This document shows, one piece after another, positions 27,595 through 36,280 of a stretch of DNA of 64,000 bases. The number at the start of each line of letters is the position of its first letter. Positions within the stretch are counted from its first letter, which is position 1. The stretch comes from Clostridia bacterium (GTDB taxonomy: Bacteria > Bacillota_A > Clostridia > Christensenellales > Aristaeellaceae), in NCBI GenBank assembly GCA_017517815.1, contig JAFWYA010000071.1:10356-74355 (forward strand), in the 5' to 3' direction. The position numbers and the translations under genes were made by a program. The notes beneath the pieces are model-generated. The model was given only the letters and a program-made list of their open reading frames with translations. It had not been told where the DNA came from and made no database searches.

Positions 27595-28254
27595 ATGAAA
27601 AAATATATGCCAATACTGGGCAATTGTCCCCTGTTTGCTCACATAGCAGCTGCGGACCTTCCGGGGCTGATGAACTGCATGGGCGCCACTGAAAAAGCAT
27701 ACAGCAAAAAGGAAACCATTCTGGCGGAAGGTGCCGCTGCACATTCCATTGGTATTCTGCTCAGCGGCAGCGCTCAGATCGTGCAGATTGACTACTACGG
27801 CAACCGCAGCATTCTGGGAACGCTCGCCCCCGGCGATTTGTTTGCCGAAACCTTTGCCTGCGCTGGCGTAAAGGCAATTCCTGTCAATGTAATCGCAAGC
27901 GAAAACTGCACAGTTGTGTTTATCAGCTGTGAACGCGTGCTGCATTCCTGCTCCTCTGCCTGCAGCTTTCACCGTCAGCTTCTTTCCAACCTGATGAACA
28001 TTCTGGCAAACAAGAATATTCAGCTTCATCAGAAGATCGAAATTGCCTCCAAGCGTACAACTCGAGAAAAGCTGATGACCTACCTGATGCAGCAGGCCAA
28101 ACGCTGTGGATCCAGCAGTTTTGACATTCCCTTTACCCGACAGGAACTGGCGGATTATCTTCAGACAGACCGCAGCGGTCTGTCCGTGCAGATCAGCCAG
28201 CTGCAAAAAGAAGGGCTGATTGAAACCAGCCGCAAACACTTCCGGCTGTTGTAA
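27595..28254 (+). CDS. Crp/Fnr family transcriptional regulator
   Basis: A 219-residue protein. Residues about 20-115 form the cyclic-nucleotide-binding-like beta roll (LAEGAAAHSIGILLSGSAQI...GDLFAETFACAG). The C-terminal helix-turn-helix of the Crp family is at about 180-200 (TRQELADYLQTDRSGLSVQISQL). No N-terminal Fnr cysteine cluster is visible: scattered cysteines at positions such as CPLF and CMG are not the CX2-CX2 arrangement. It is probably an HcpR-like nitrosative/oxidative-stress or redox regulator of the divergent ferredoxin. AAGCGGAG lies 6 nt upstream of the ATG. Its likely operator is the palindrome between the genes. Confidence 0.85.
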   Translation: MKKYMPILGNCPLFAHIAAADLPGLMNCMGATEKAYSKKETILAEGAAAHSIGILLSGSAQIVQIDYYGNRSILGTLAPGDLFAETFACAGVKAIPVNVIASENCTVVFISCERVLHSCSSACSFHRQLLSNLMNILANKNIQLHQKIEIASKRTTREKLMTYLMQQAKRCGSSSFDIPFTRQELADYLQTDRSGLSVQISQLQKEGLIETSRKHFRLL

Positions 28255-28261
28255 ACAAACC

Positions 28262-28293
28262 AAAAGCCACGTCCGTACAGACGTGGCTTTTTT
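28262..28293. terminator. Terminator after the Crp/Fnr gene
   Basis: Stem AAAAGCCACGTC / GACGTGGCTTTT followed by T residues; shared with the convergent ACT-domain gene. Confidence 0.85.
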
Positions 28294-28303
28294 GATAGCG
28301 GGA

Positions 28304-28738
28304 TTACAGATCAGCAATTTCGTCCTGATCCACGCAGCGAATGCCCTTAACGCGCAACGCTGCCACAGCTGCCTTGTTGTCCTCAACGCGGAAGATCATG
28401 TAGGCATGGTCAACACTCTTGCCTCCAAGGAAGGCATACATATATTCCACATTGATGCCCGCTTCCCTGAGCACTTCCAGCACGCGGTGCAGTCCGCCGG
28501 GTTCATCAGGAATGGCAACGCCCAGCACAGAAGTGACATTGTGGATGAAGCCTTCATCCTTCAGCACCGTGGTGGCCTTGAACACATCGTCAGCAATGAT
28601 GCGCACAATGCCAAAGTCGGTGGTCTCCGCCAGAGAAAGAGCGCGCATATCAATGCCATGCTTTGCAAGCAGTTCCGTCACATCGCACAGCTTGCCGGGC
28701 TTATTCTCCACAAAAATGGAAATCTGCTTCAGACTCAT
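28304..28738 (-). CDS. Tandem ACT-domain protein
   Basis: A 144-residue protein made of two ACT-like halves of about 70 residues (KQISIFVENKPGKLCDVTEL and a second start at VTSVLGVAIPDEPGGLHRV), each with the amino-acid-binding loop of ACT domains. No catalytic part is present, so it is a stand-alone sensor. In archaea and Clostridia such proteins (COG4747-like) are encoded next to phenylacetate-CoA ligase, as here with 11 nt between them, and may bind an aromatic or branched amino acid to tune that enzyme. The start ATG has AAGGAGG upstream. Confidence 0.85.
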   Translation of the reverse strand: MSLKQISIFVENKPGKLCDVTELLAKHGIDMRALSLAETTDFGIVRIIADDVFKATTVLKDEGFIHNVTSVLGVAIPDEPGGLHRVLEVLREAGINVEYMYAFLGGKSVDHAYMIFRVEDNKAAVAALRVKGIRCVDQDEIADL

Positions 28739-28749
28739 ATGAATCCTCC

Positions 28750-30051
28750 TTAAATCTTACGCTTGTCGATCACGCGCACAGCCTTGCCTTCGCTGCGGGT
28801 GATGGTCTTGGGCGCAACCAGCACAACCCTGGCAGAAATGCCCAGCATGGAGCGCAGGCCGGCTTCCAGCTCGCTCTGGCGCTTCTTGATCTCGCCCATA
28901 TTGTCGGTAAACATTTCGGGGGTCATTTCAACCTGAACATCCAGCGTATCGGTGGAACGCACGCGATCAATGATAATCTGATAGTTGGCGGGATAGCCGG
29001 CATTCAGCAGCACCGCTTCAATCTGGGACGGGAACACGTTCACGCCGCGGATGATGAGCATATCGTCGGAACGGCCCATGGGCTTGGCCATCTTCACATG
29101 CGTACGGCCGCAGGAGCAGGGCTTGCGGCTGAGCGTGCAGATATCGCGGGTGCGGTAGCGCAGCAGCGGGAAGGCCTCTTTGGTGATGGAGGTAAACACC
29201 AGCTCGCCCTTGGCGCCTTCAGGCAGCACTTCGCCGGTAACGGGGTCGATGATCTCGGCGATGAAATGGTCCTCGTTGATATGCATGCCGCTCTGCTCGG
29301 AGCACTCAAAGGACACACCAGGGCCAGAAAGCTCGGTCAGGCCATAAATATCATACGCCTTGATGCCCAGCGTATTCTGGATATCCTGACGCATTTCCTC
29401 GCTCCACGCTTCTGCGCCAAAGATGCCCGCCTTCAGCGGAATCTGGTCAGGCGTGAGGCCCATTTCCTTCATGGTTTCGCCGATATAGGCAGCGTAGGAA
29501 GGCGTGCAGCACAGAATGGTGGCGCTCAGGTCCTGAATGAACATGATCTGGCGTTCAGTGTTACCAGAAGAGGTCGGAATGGTCAGGCAGCCAACCTTAT
29601 GGGAACCACCGTTGAGGCCGGGTCCACCGGTGAACAGGCCGTAACCGTAGGATACCTGGCACACATCCTCATCCGTGCCGCCGGCAGCCGTGATAGCACG
29701 CGCGCAGCAGTCTTCCCACAAGTCAATATCATGCTGGGTATAAAACGCAACTACACGCTTGCCAGTTGTGCCAGAGGTAGACTGGATGCGCACGCAGTCC
29801 TTCAGGGGCTTGCCCATCAAGCCGTAGGGATATGCCTGACGAAGGTCGTCCTTGGTAAGGAACGGCAGTTTGTACAGATCGTCGCTGGACTTGATGTCGG
29901 CAGGGGTCAGGCCCTTTCCTTCCATCTTTTTACGGTAGTAAGGCACATTGTCCCACACATGCTGTACCTGTTTGACCAGACGTTCGTCCTGCCAGGCTTT
30001 AATTTGCTCCCGGGAGGCACATTCGATCTCAGGTTGATAATAGCGTTCCAT
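28750..30051 (-). CDS. paaK: Phenylacetate-CoA ligase
   Basis: A 433-residue ANL-superfamily enzyme of the PaaK type, which converts phenylacetate or a related arylacetate plus CoA and ATP to the CoA thioester. Motifs: QSTSGTTGKRVVAFY is the phosphate loop, YDIYGLTELSGPG the A5 equivalent, FTSITKEAFPLLRYRTRDI the A7 region, and CGRTHVKM the A8-like hinge. In anaerobic gut bacteria this ligase often works with indolepyruvate ferredoxin oxidoreductase to convert aromatic amino acid products; no such gene is visible in this window. Upstream in-frame ATGs exist, but GGGGA seven nt before 30051 and typical start MERYYQPEIE decide. Co-transcribed with the ACT gene. Confidence 0.88.
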   Translation of the reverse strand: MERYYQPEIECASREQIKAWQDERLVKQVQHVWDNVPYYRKKMEGKGLTPADIKSSDDLYKLPFLTKDDLRQAYPYGLMGKPLKDCVRIQSTSGTTGKRVVAFYTQHDIDLWEDCCARAITAAGGTDEDVCQVSYGYGLFTGGPGLNGGSHKVGCLTIPTSSGNTERQIMFIQDLSATILCCTPSYAAYIGETMKEMGLTPDQIPLKAGIFGAEAWSEEMRQDIQNTLGIKAYDIYGLTELSGPGVSFECSEQSGMHINEDHFIAEIIDPVTGEVLPEGAKGELVFTSITKEAFPLLRYRTRDICTLSRKPCSCGRTHVKMAKPMGRSDDMLIIRGVNVFPSQIEAVLLNAGYPANYQIIIDRVRSTDTLDVQVEMTPEMFTDNMGEIKKRQSELEAGLRSMLGISARVVLVAPKTITRSEGKAVRVIDKRKI

Positions 30052-30149
30052 ACACATCCCCGCTTTCTTCTTTTGGAAAAATGACGTTCGGCCCGCCTTT
30101 CCGCCATACAGTGAATCAGCCGGTCTTTTGTTAAAAAACAATTTAGTTA

Positions 30150-30178
30150 AATATATCACACAGAAAGCGTGTGGTAAA
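30150..30178 (-). promoter_or_regulatory. Promoter of the paaK-ACT operon
   Basis: Minus-strand TTTACC, 17-nt spacer, TATATT; about 90 nt of leader follows before the ATG. Part of the spacer is a near-palindrome (CACACGC / TGTGTG). Confidence 0.5.
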
Positions 30179-30227
30179 TAAATGCATTGTTTTTTCGTCG
30201 TTCAAAATATGGAACGCTTTTATGCAG

Positions 30228-31622
30228 TTATTCAAACCATTTTGCAGGCAGATACTTACGTTGTGCCTCAAGCATCTCTTCAAACAGCTTTTTGCCGTCA
30301 GTTGCATCCAGTGTCATCTGCGGGTCGTTCATAAAGGTGGTAAAAGCAAGATCACGATCGCATGTAAGGGCCGATCTGAGCGTATTTTCCTGATTGGTGA
30401 CATGCTTGCCAATCAAGCCCAGCAGATTGTCAGGCAGCGGTCCTGCACAAATGGGTTCAATGTGATCTCGGGTGAAATAGGCGTTTGTTTCCACCACAGC
30501 GCCTGTGGGCAGGTTGGGAATCTGACCCTGATTGCGGATATTCACATTGGAAACCAGCGGTGCCTTGCCAAGCAGCGCCTTGATCATCAGGTGGCCCTCT
30601 TCGCCGGACGCCTTCATTTCAAGGGGCTCCCTGCCGGAAACGATATCGTCCGAGCGTCTCAGGCGTTTTTGCAGATCCTGTTTGCGCCAGTCGACGGTGG
30701 TCAGGCTAAACTTCCAGCCATGTACGCTTTGTGGATCCCGCAGATACCATTTGGGCATAAACTCTGCCAGATGGCGGTCGCCGGCCGCAGCGATATATCC
30801 AAACCGCAGGAACAGGTCAAACTTCACGCGCTGACAGCTTTTGAAGAAGGAATTCAGCCAGTTGTCGTCTCCTCCTTCATCATAGCCCTCCGCCCAATGC
30901 TTTTGAGCAAATTCACGGTAAACCGGGAACAGATCCATGCCTTTGTAGGTTGCATTGGTCAGCCATGTAAAATGGTTGATGCCTGTTACCGTGGTGTACA
31001 GTTCATGTCGGTCTACGCCGCTGATGCCGCATTCTTTTTCAAGCATATCGCACAGCAGCTTCTGTGTGCCAAACACCTCGTGACAGCAGCCAAAAGCCTT
31101 CACCTGTGGAAAAACCTCATACAGCGTACGCATACAAAGCGTCATGGGATTTGTGTAATTGATGACCCATGCGTCAGGCGAATAATCACGAATAGCCTGC
31201 GCAATCTCTACAAACATGGGGATAGTACGCATTGCGCGCATAAATCCGCCCAAACCAATCGAGTCGCCCACAGACTGATAGATACCGTACTTTTCAGGGG
31301 CATGAACGTCGGAATACATTTCATCAAACGTACCCGGCAGAATGGAAATCACCACAAAATCAGCCCCGGTAAGCGCCTGCTGCAGGCTGTCGGCCACCTC
31401 ATACTTCCATACAGATTTCGCCTGCGGATGGCCGGAGATCATACTGCCAATGACCTGATTGCGCTTTGCTGCCTCATGATCGATATCGTACAGGCTGACC
31501 GTGCCGCACATTTCAGCATCCATAGCGATATCCTTCATAAATCCCCAGGCCCATCCTCGAGATCCGCCTCCAATATAGGCGATGCGAAGATTCTGAATAT
31601 CCTTATCAAAAACGCTGTTCAT
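30228..31622 (-). CDS. lplD: GH4 family glycosidase, alpha-galacturonidase (LplD)-like
   Basis: A 464-residue NAD- and divalent-metal-dependent GH4 enzyme. The Rossmann motif AYIGGGSRGW is at about 15-24; the metal-binding motifs NYTNPMTLC near 155, GCCHEVFGTQKLL (Cys180, His181) and GINHFTW (His217) match the LplD alpha-galacturonidase group of Bacillus much better than the 6-phospho-glucosidase branch, where the corresponding loops differ. Unlike most GH4 enzymes, LplD acts on non-phosphorylated galacturonides. Cleavage would be by NAD-dependent oxidation at C3 and elimination. AGGAGG lies 8 nt before the ATG. It is monocistronic, with its own promoter. Confidence 0.8.
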   Translation of the reverse strand: MNSVFDKDIQNLRIAYIGGGSRGWAWGFMKDIAMDAEMCGTVSLYDIDHEAAKRNQVIGSMISGHPQAKSVWKYEVADSLQQALTGADFVVISILPGTFDEMYSDVHAPEKYGIYQSVGDSIGLGGFMRAMRTIPMFVEIAQAIRDYSPDAWVINYTNPMTLCMRTLYEVFPQVKAFGCCHEVFGTQKLLCDMLEKECGISGVDRHELYTTVTGINHFTWLTNATYKGMDLFPVYREFAQKHWAEGYDEGGDDNWLNSFFKSCQRVKFDLFLRFGYIAAAGDRHLAEFMPKWYLRDPQSVHGWKFSLTTVDWRKQDLQKRLRRSDDIVSGREPLEMKASGEEGHLMIKALLGKAPLVSNVNIRNQGQIPNLPTGAVVETNAYFTRDHIEPICAGPLPDNLLGLIGKHVTNQENTLRSALTCDRDLAFTTFMNDPQMTLDATDGKKLFEEMLEAQRKYLPAKWFE

Positions 31623-31663
31623 TTGTATTCCTCCTGTGCTGACCTGCAGCATCTGTTGGCTCT

Positions 31664-31692
31664 ATTTTATGCTTTTCATTGCGTTTGTGCAA
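31664..31692 (-). promoter_or_regulatory. Promoter of the GH4 gene
   Basis: Minus-strand TTGCAC, 17-nt spacer, TAAAAT, about 40 nt upstream of the ATG. Confidence 0.6.
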
Positions 31693-31720
31693 GTCCTTGA
31701 AAACGAAAAAGGCAGGCGTT

Positions 31721-32347
31721 CTACAGTTTGAGCAAATCTGAGAAAGTCTTCAGTCGCCAGCGCACAGGCTGCTGTACCCGCCCCAGTGCTGCACAGTCAA
31801 ATCCACCCGCTGCTGCAGCCTGCACCCCCGCTTCGGCATCCTCTACCACAAGGCATTGCGAAGGTGGAAGTTTCAGTCGATCAGCCGCCTTCAGAAATAC
31901 CTCAGGTGACGGTTTGGAATGGACAATGTCATTCCCATCAATGACTGCGTCAAAAAAGCTGTTCAGTTCCAGTTTCTGAAGAATCAGCGGCGCATTGCGG
32001 CTGGAGGAACCAACCGCCAGTTTGATTTTCTGTACCCTGATCTTGCCAAGTGTATCAACCACTTCCGCTGACAAATCAGCGGCGGACATACTGCTTAGTA
32101 ATTTGCGGTAGTTTTCATTCTTTTCTTCTGCAAGCCTTTGCTTTTCTTCATTTGAATACTTTTGCACACTCTTTTCCAGAATGATTTCAAGGCTTTCCAT
32201 GCGGCTTACACCGCGCAGACGCTCATTTACCTTTCTGTCAAATGGAATGCCCAAACGATCCGTCAGCATTTTCCATGCGCGATAGTGATATTCGTCTGTT
32301 GAACACAACACGCCGTCCAGATCAAAAATGATACCCGCGTATTTCAT
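31721..32347 (-). CDS. pgmB: Beta-phosphoglucomutase-like HAD-superfamily protein
   Basis: A 208-residue HAD protein. The nucleophile motif is IFDLDGVLCSTDEYHYRAW, closely the PgmB pattern (DLDGVxxDT-EYHxxAW); AVGSSSRNAPLIL is motif II, SKPSPEVFLKAAD motif III and VVEDAEAGVQAA motif IV. PgmB converts beta-glucose 1-phosphate to glucose 6-phosphate, usually downstream of maltose, trehalose or kojibiose phosphorylase; no such phosphorylase is visible in this window. An upstream in-frame ATG gives an N-terminal extension that has no ribosome site, so 32347 is preferred. The gene is not tightly spaced with its neighbours. Confidence 0.82.
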   Translation of the reverse strand: MKYAGIIFDLDGVLCSTDEYHYRAWKMLTDRLGIPFDRKVNERLRGVSRMESLEIILEKSVQKYSNEEKQRLAEEKNENYRKLLSSMSAADLSAEVVDTLGKIRVQKIKLAVGSSSRNAPLILQKLELNSFFDAVIDGNDIVHSKPSPEVFLKAADRLKLPPSQCLVVEDAEAGVQAAAAGGFDCAALGRVQQPVRWRLKTFSDLLKL

Positions 32348-32412
32348 TCCTTCATTCCCCCATTCCATTCTGGAAAAGAGGATGTGCATATCGCCGCATT
32401 TTATCCAAATGA

Positions 32413-32445
32413 AAAAGCGGCGCTTTGAAACGCCGCTTTTTTGTT
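32413..32445. terminator. Terminator after the PIG-L gene
   Basis: GC-rich stem AAAAGCGGCG / CGCCGCTTTT with an eight-nt loop; serves the minus-strand operon that ends at 32455. Confidence 0.82.
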
Positions 32446-32454
32446 TGGATATGA

Positions 32455-33150
32455 TCAAAGATAGTCCTTCTTGACACGCTTGCTGTAGGCGGGAATGCCG
32501 TAACAGGTTGCATGATCCACCTTGATCATCGCACCGCGCATGATGGACAGCGCCTCGTAATAGCGCAGATACTTGAAATCACGGGAATGCTCGGTGAGCC
32601 ACAGCTTTTTGATGTTTTCCTTCCACAGGGGGAAGGCTTCGCTCACGTCAAAGTAGTAATATGGAACAAAACCTTCGGAATCCTCCCAGTTTTCAGCATG
32701 CATGAAGCTGCGGATCGGCGCGGGGGTCAGGCCGTCCAGCGGGAAGGTGGGAAGCGACGCAAAGAAGATCGCGTTTTCCGTGATCTTGCTGGCCTGAATG
32801 TGATCCTTGTGCAGGCTGTTGGGCCAGTGATACAGCACATTGGTCACCTGATGCTCACGCATGATGCGCGCCAGCTGCAATTCGATTTCCTTGGTGTCGT
32901 AAAGCTCACCGTCGCGGGAATCCAGCACGATGCTCTTGCCGCCAAGGCCTTTGGCAAACTCCGCAGCCGCTTCAATGTTCTGCGGGCGGAATTCCTCGGG
33001 AGTCAGTCCGAGAGGCGTTCCGCGTTCGCCTGCCGTAAGGTCTACAATTACAATATTGTCACCGGCCATCGCATGTTTGGCCAGCAGCATGCCGCAGGTA
33101 AGCTGTGCATCGCCGGTATGGGCGCCAACCGCCATAATCGTCTTGCTCAT
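32455..33150 (-). CDS. PIG-L family deacetylase
   Basis: A 231-residue protein of the PIG-L/LmbE zinc-dependent deacetylase family, which removes N-acetyl groups from GlcNAc-containing substrates. The N-terminal metal motif is AVGAHTGD, where the usual AHPDD is altered to AHTGD (the third-position Pro and first Asp are replaced while the final Asp is kept), and HKDH near residue 115 provides the remaining ligands. The change needs testing for catalytic competence. It follows the double-GNAT gene by 19 nt, so both are one transcription unit that probably modifies amino sugars or small metabolites. AAGGAG lies upstream of the ATG. Confidence 0.8.
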   Translation of the reverse strand: MSKTIMAVGAHTGDAQLTCGMLLAKHAMAGDNIVIVDLTAGERGTPLGLTPEEFRPQNIEAAAEFAKGLGGKSIVLDSRDGELYDTKEIELQLARIMREHQVTNVLYHWPNSLHKDHIQASKITENAIFFASLPTFPLDGLTPAPIRSFMHAENWEDSEGFVPYYYFDVSEAFPLWKENIKKLWLTEHSRDFKYLRYYEALSIMRGAMIKVDHATCYGIPAYSKRVKKDYL

Positions 33151-33169
33151 AATAAAATACTCCTTTTTC

Positions 33170-34216
33170 TCAGAGGGTCTTGCGCATAATGTTGAAGCAC
33201 TTTACCACGCGGAAGCCGGCGTTTTTATAAATGCGCTGCGCATGGTTGTCATCGCCGGTGAACAGGGTGCTGAAAGCAGCGCCATCCTTGACGAACTCCT
33301 GCATCAGCAGGTTGAACAGCACCGACGCGATACCGCGGCGCTCAAACTGAGGATCCGTGCAGATACCGGAGAACCATCCGCGTCCGCTGGTCTGTTTGTC
33401 CACAGGGCCGGTAAAGCCGACGATACGGTTGTCGCACGTTGCCGCCAGAATGGGACGAGGGCCAGCCGGAATCTTGCCGTTAGGAATAAAGCGAATGTCA
33501 TCGCACGGAATGCCCTGCTTGTGGCAGGCGATCTCAGTCTTCAGCACGCTGCGCCAGTATTCGCTGCCCACGCGGTCGCACATGCCGTCGTAATCATAGT
33601 CCAGATTCGCGTCGTAGCAACCGGTCTCGATGCCCTGTTCACGCAAAGCAGCACGCTTCTGCTCCAGCTCCGTCCAGGGCTCGTAGGTCGCCAGATCCAG
33701 ATACATGGCCACCTCACGGTGCATTGGCTCAAACCCCATCGTCTGAAGGAAGGCAAAGCCGGCGCAGTCTTCATCCACACCCGGAGCATTGTTGTGATCA
33801 TGACCGGGCGTGCCGGGAATGATCCAATCCAGATTAATAGGGTTGTTGCCATTGCAGGCGTAAACACTCTTTCCGGCTGCCTTGAAGGCTTCGCCCAGCG
33901 CGTTGACCAGCGCGCTGCCGATTCCCTGACGGCGATAGTCTTTTTTGACGAATACACAGGTCAGGTAGCCGGGCGTATTTTCATTGGTTTCGCCGCCCAG
34001 AAATACTTTTTTGGCAACGCCGTTGATGAAACCAACAATTTTGCCGTCTTCCTCGGCAACAAGAGAATATTTGGAGTCATAGTTGGGATCCATTTCAAAC
34101 TTCTTGTGGAAATACTCTTCATTCAGCGGATAGTAGACGACCTCTCCGGCCTCCACTGCCTCGTTCCATACCTCAATAACACCTTGCAGATCTTTGGGTT
34201 CCATCAAACGAATCAT
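33170..34216 (-). CDS. Tandem GNAT N-acetyltransferase
   Basis: A 348-residue protein with two GNAT halves. The first (about 1-150) has the acetyl-CoA motif VKKDYRRQGIGSALVN; the second (about 190-348) has TDPQFERRGIASVLFN. Both keep the Q/R-x-x-G-x-G/A pattern, so both could bind acetyl-CoA. Substrates are unknown. An in-frame ATG further upstream exists, but GAGGAG 8 nt before 34216 and start MIRLMEPKD fit GNAT N-termini. It is in one operon with the PIG-L deacetylase, an acetylation-deacetylation pairing. Confidence 0.82.
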   Translation of the reverse strand: MIRLMEPKDLQGVIEVWNEAVEAGEVVYYPLNEEYFHKKFEMDPNYDSKYSLVAEEDGKIVGFINGVAKKVFLGGETNENTPGYLTCVFVKKDYRRQGIGSALVNALGEAFKAAGKSVYACNGNNPINLDWIIPGTPGHDHNNAPGVDEDCAGFAFLQTMGFEPMHREVAMYLDLATYEPWTELEQKRAALREQGIETGCYDANLDYDYDGMCDRVGSEYWRSVLKTEIACHKQGIPCDDIRFIPNGKIPAGPRPILAATCDNRIVGFTGPVDKQTSGRGWFSGICTDPQFERRGIASVLFNLLMQEFVKDGAAFSTLFTGDDNHAQRIYKNAGFRVVKCFNIMRKTL

Positions 34217-34325
34217 ACGCAGTCTCCTCTTTTGTCTGATGATATCATATGCCGCCGCAGCGGTATTGTACAGGATGCTCTTTTGTAACAATACAGGATT
34301 TTTTCTTCTGCGTCAATAATAAAAC

Positions 34326-34748
34326 TCAGAAATATATATCCTGAAACAGCACGCTTTCGATATCCGCCACCTGTACAAGGCTGATCTCTTCGCCATCCTC
34401 CAGTACCAGATCCGCCTCCGACAACCTCAGTTTTTTCAGTTTGCCTTCTGAAACGATATATCTGCCGCCCTCTTTGCGTTCATCCTGCACAAAATGTGTG
34501 ATCCTGACCCATGGCCTGCTTTTGACGTTTTCCAAAAGGATACGCAGTTTGATATCCAGTTCCAGCTGTTCACAGTCGCCAATTTCCCGTTTGCGTTCGG
34601 TCAGCCTTGCTGCCTCATCGATAGCATCGTCATATCCTGTAAGCGCTGCAAAGGGTGCAAACTGCGCCGCCCGGTTAGCAACCGCCATCGGTTTGTGTTT
34701 TCGGCTGACCGGATGTTCCAGGCCGATAATGTCATCATATCTGCCCAT
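34326..34748 (-). CDS. YolD-like protein
   Basis: A 140-residue protein of the YolD-like family, recognised by AVANRAAQFAPFAALTGYDDAI near residues 22-43 and a C-terminal beta-strand (Tudor-like) region. YolD proteins accompany UvrX/YqjW-type Y-family polymerases in Firmicutes and mobile elements; their exact role is not settled. It is 12 nt downstream of the polymerase gene, so it belongs to the same SOS-regulated unit. The start is the ATG with an AGGA-rich site upstream. Confidence 0.88.
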   Translation of the reverse strand: MGRYDDIIGLEHPVSRKHKPMAVANRAAQFAPFAALTGYDDAIDEAARLTERKREIGDCEQLELDIKLRILLENVKSRPWVRITHFVQDERKEGGRYIVSEGKLKKLRLSEADLVLEDGEEISLVQVADIESVLFQDIYF

Positions 34749-34760
34749 ATATTCCTCTTT

Positions 34761-36248
34761 TTACGCTTTATGTCCGCCGATCTGCTGGTTGCGCTCACGC
34801 GCCGTCGCGCCCTCCTGCAGATTCATACCGCGCAGAATGGCATTTTTGCCGTATTTTTTTCGTATTTCAAGTACTGCCTGCTGATGGCGCTGTTCCTTTG
34901 CCAGCTGCTCGTCGGTCAGTTCTGGGCCCCAGTGTGTAAACATATCCACCTGAAAGGATGCATTGGGGTCAACGCACCGCTCATCCACCACATGATTGGC
35001 CACAATATACATTCTGCGCACCAGCAAATCCGCATGAACAATGCGCTGATACAGCATCATGGCTGCCTGAATGATCAGCCTTGCCGAAGAAGTTTGTCTG
35101 GGCAGATTGATGCTTCCGTGCGCTGCTTTGGGAACTTTTCGTCCGTAATGGTCGATTTCCACAGGCCCATCATATTTTTCAGCACGTTCCGGGTCAGAGA
35201 GATTTTCGATGTCGTATCCCACCGTTAGCACGATCTGGTCTGTCACAAGACGTTTATCCACCAGATCCAGTGAGAGTGAATCCGCCATCTCCCGCATAAT
35301 GAGCGCAGATGTGCGGAAATTGCAGCCGCACTGCAGCACCTGCCCGGAACTCAGACTGCTGCTTTCAGGTCGATATGCCTTGATATCGGCAATGGTACAG
35401 GGTTCCCAACCCCAGGCATGGTCGATAAGCAGCTCCGCATTAACGCCGAAGAGCTGGTACAGTCTTTCCGCATTTTGCGGCGCACAGGGGCCGCCTACTG
35501 AGCAGCGTGCAATATCTCCCATGGTATACAGGCCATTTTCTTCCAGCTTTCTGGCATAGCCGCGCCCCACGCGCCAAAAATCCGTCAAAGGGCGGTGCGA
35601 CCACAACCTCTGCCGGTAGGTCATTTCATCAAGCTCTGCGATACGCGCGCCGTTTGCATCCGCCGGGCAGTGCTTGGCCATGATGTCCAGCGCAATTTTG
35701 GACAGATACAGATTGGTGCCGATCCCCGCCGTGGCTGTTATGCCTGTGGCAGCATAGATTTCGCCGATCATGCGCCGGGCCAGTTCTCTGGGCGTCATGC
35801 GATAGGTGCGCAGGTAATGCGTTACGTCCATGAATACCTCGTCGATCGAATACACGTGGATATCCTCAGGCGCAACGTATTTGCGGTAGATATCATAAAT
35901 ACGTGTGCTGTAATCCATATAAAGCGCCATGCGGGGTTTAGCAACGAGGTAATCGATCTTCAGAGAAGGATTGGCCTGCAGTTCTTTTGCATTCCAGGAG
36001 GAACCCGCATTTCCGCGCCTGTATCCGTTGGCCTGACGTATTTTTTCCTGCACTTCAAACAGCCGGCTTCTCCCCGGCACACCATAAGCCTTGATGGCCG
36101 GTGTTGCCGCCAGACAGATTGTTTTGGCCGTTCGCGCTTCGTCTGCCACCACCAGCAGCGTTGTCATGGGATCCAGCCCACGCTCACGGCATTCCACAGA
36201 TGCATAGAACGACTTCAGGTCAATCGCAATATAAGCGTGTTCGTTCAT
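34761..36248 (-). CDS. Y-family DNA polymerase, UvrX/UmuC-like
   Basis: A 495-residue translesion polymerase. The palm motif YIAIDLKSFYASVECR starts near residue 6, with the catalytic Asp10, and YSIDEVFMDVT near 130 holds the second catalytic Asp-Glu. A thumb and little-finger region follows. Residues about 1-350 correspond to the ImpB/MucB/SamB family; the extended C-terminal tail explains the length beyond DinB (about 350-420). Error-prone synthesis past DNA damage is the expected function. A perfect SOS box lies in its promoter region and the YolD gene follows. The start ATG has AGGGGGGGAG upstream. Confidence 0.92.
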   Translation of the reverse strand: MNEHAYIAIDLKSFYASVECRERGLDPMTTLLVVADEARTAKTICLAATPAIKAYGVPGRSRLFEVQEKIRQANGYRRGNAGSSWNAKELQANPSLKIDYLVAKPRMALYMDYSTRIYDIYRKYVAPEDIHVYSIDEVFMDVTHYLRTYRMTPRELARRMIGEIYAATGITATAGIGTNLYLSKIALDIMAKHCPADANGARIAELDEMTYRQRLWSHRPLTDFWRVGRGYARKLEENGLYTMGDIARCSVGGPCAPQNAERLYQLFGVNAELLIDHAWGWEPCTIADIKAYRPESSSLSSGQVLQCGCNFRTSALIMREMADSLSLDLVDKRLVTDQIVLTVGYDIENLSDPERAEKYDGPVEIDHYGRKVPKAAHGSINLPRQTSSARLIIQAAMMLYQRIVHADLLVRRMYIVANHVVDERCVDPNASFQVDMFTHWGPELTDEQLAKEQRHQQAVLEIRKKYGKNAILRGMNLQEGATARERNQQIGGHKA

Positions 36249-36280
36249 CAGGCTCTCCCCCCCTTCTGTTCTCCTGTTGA

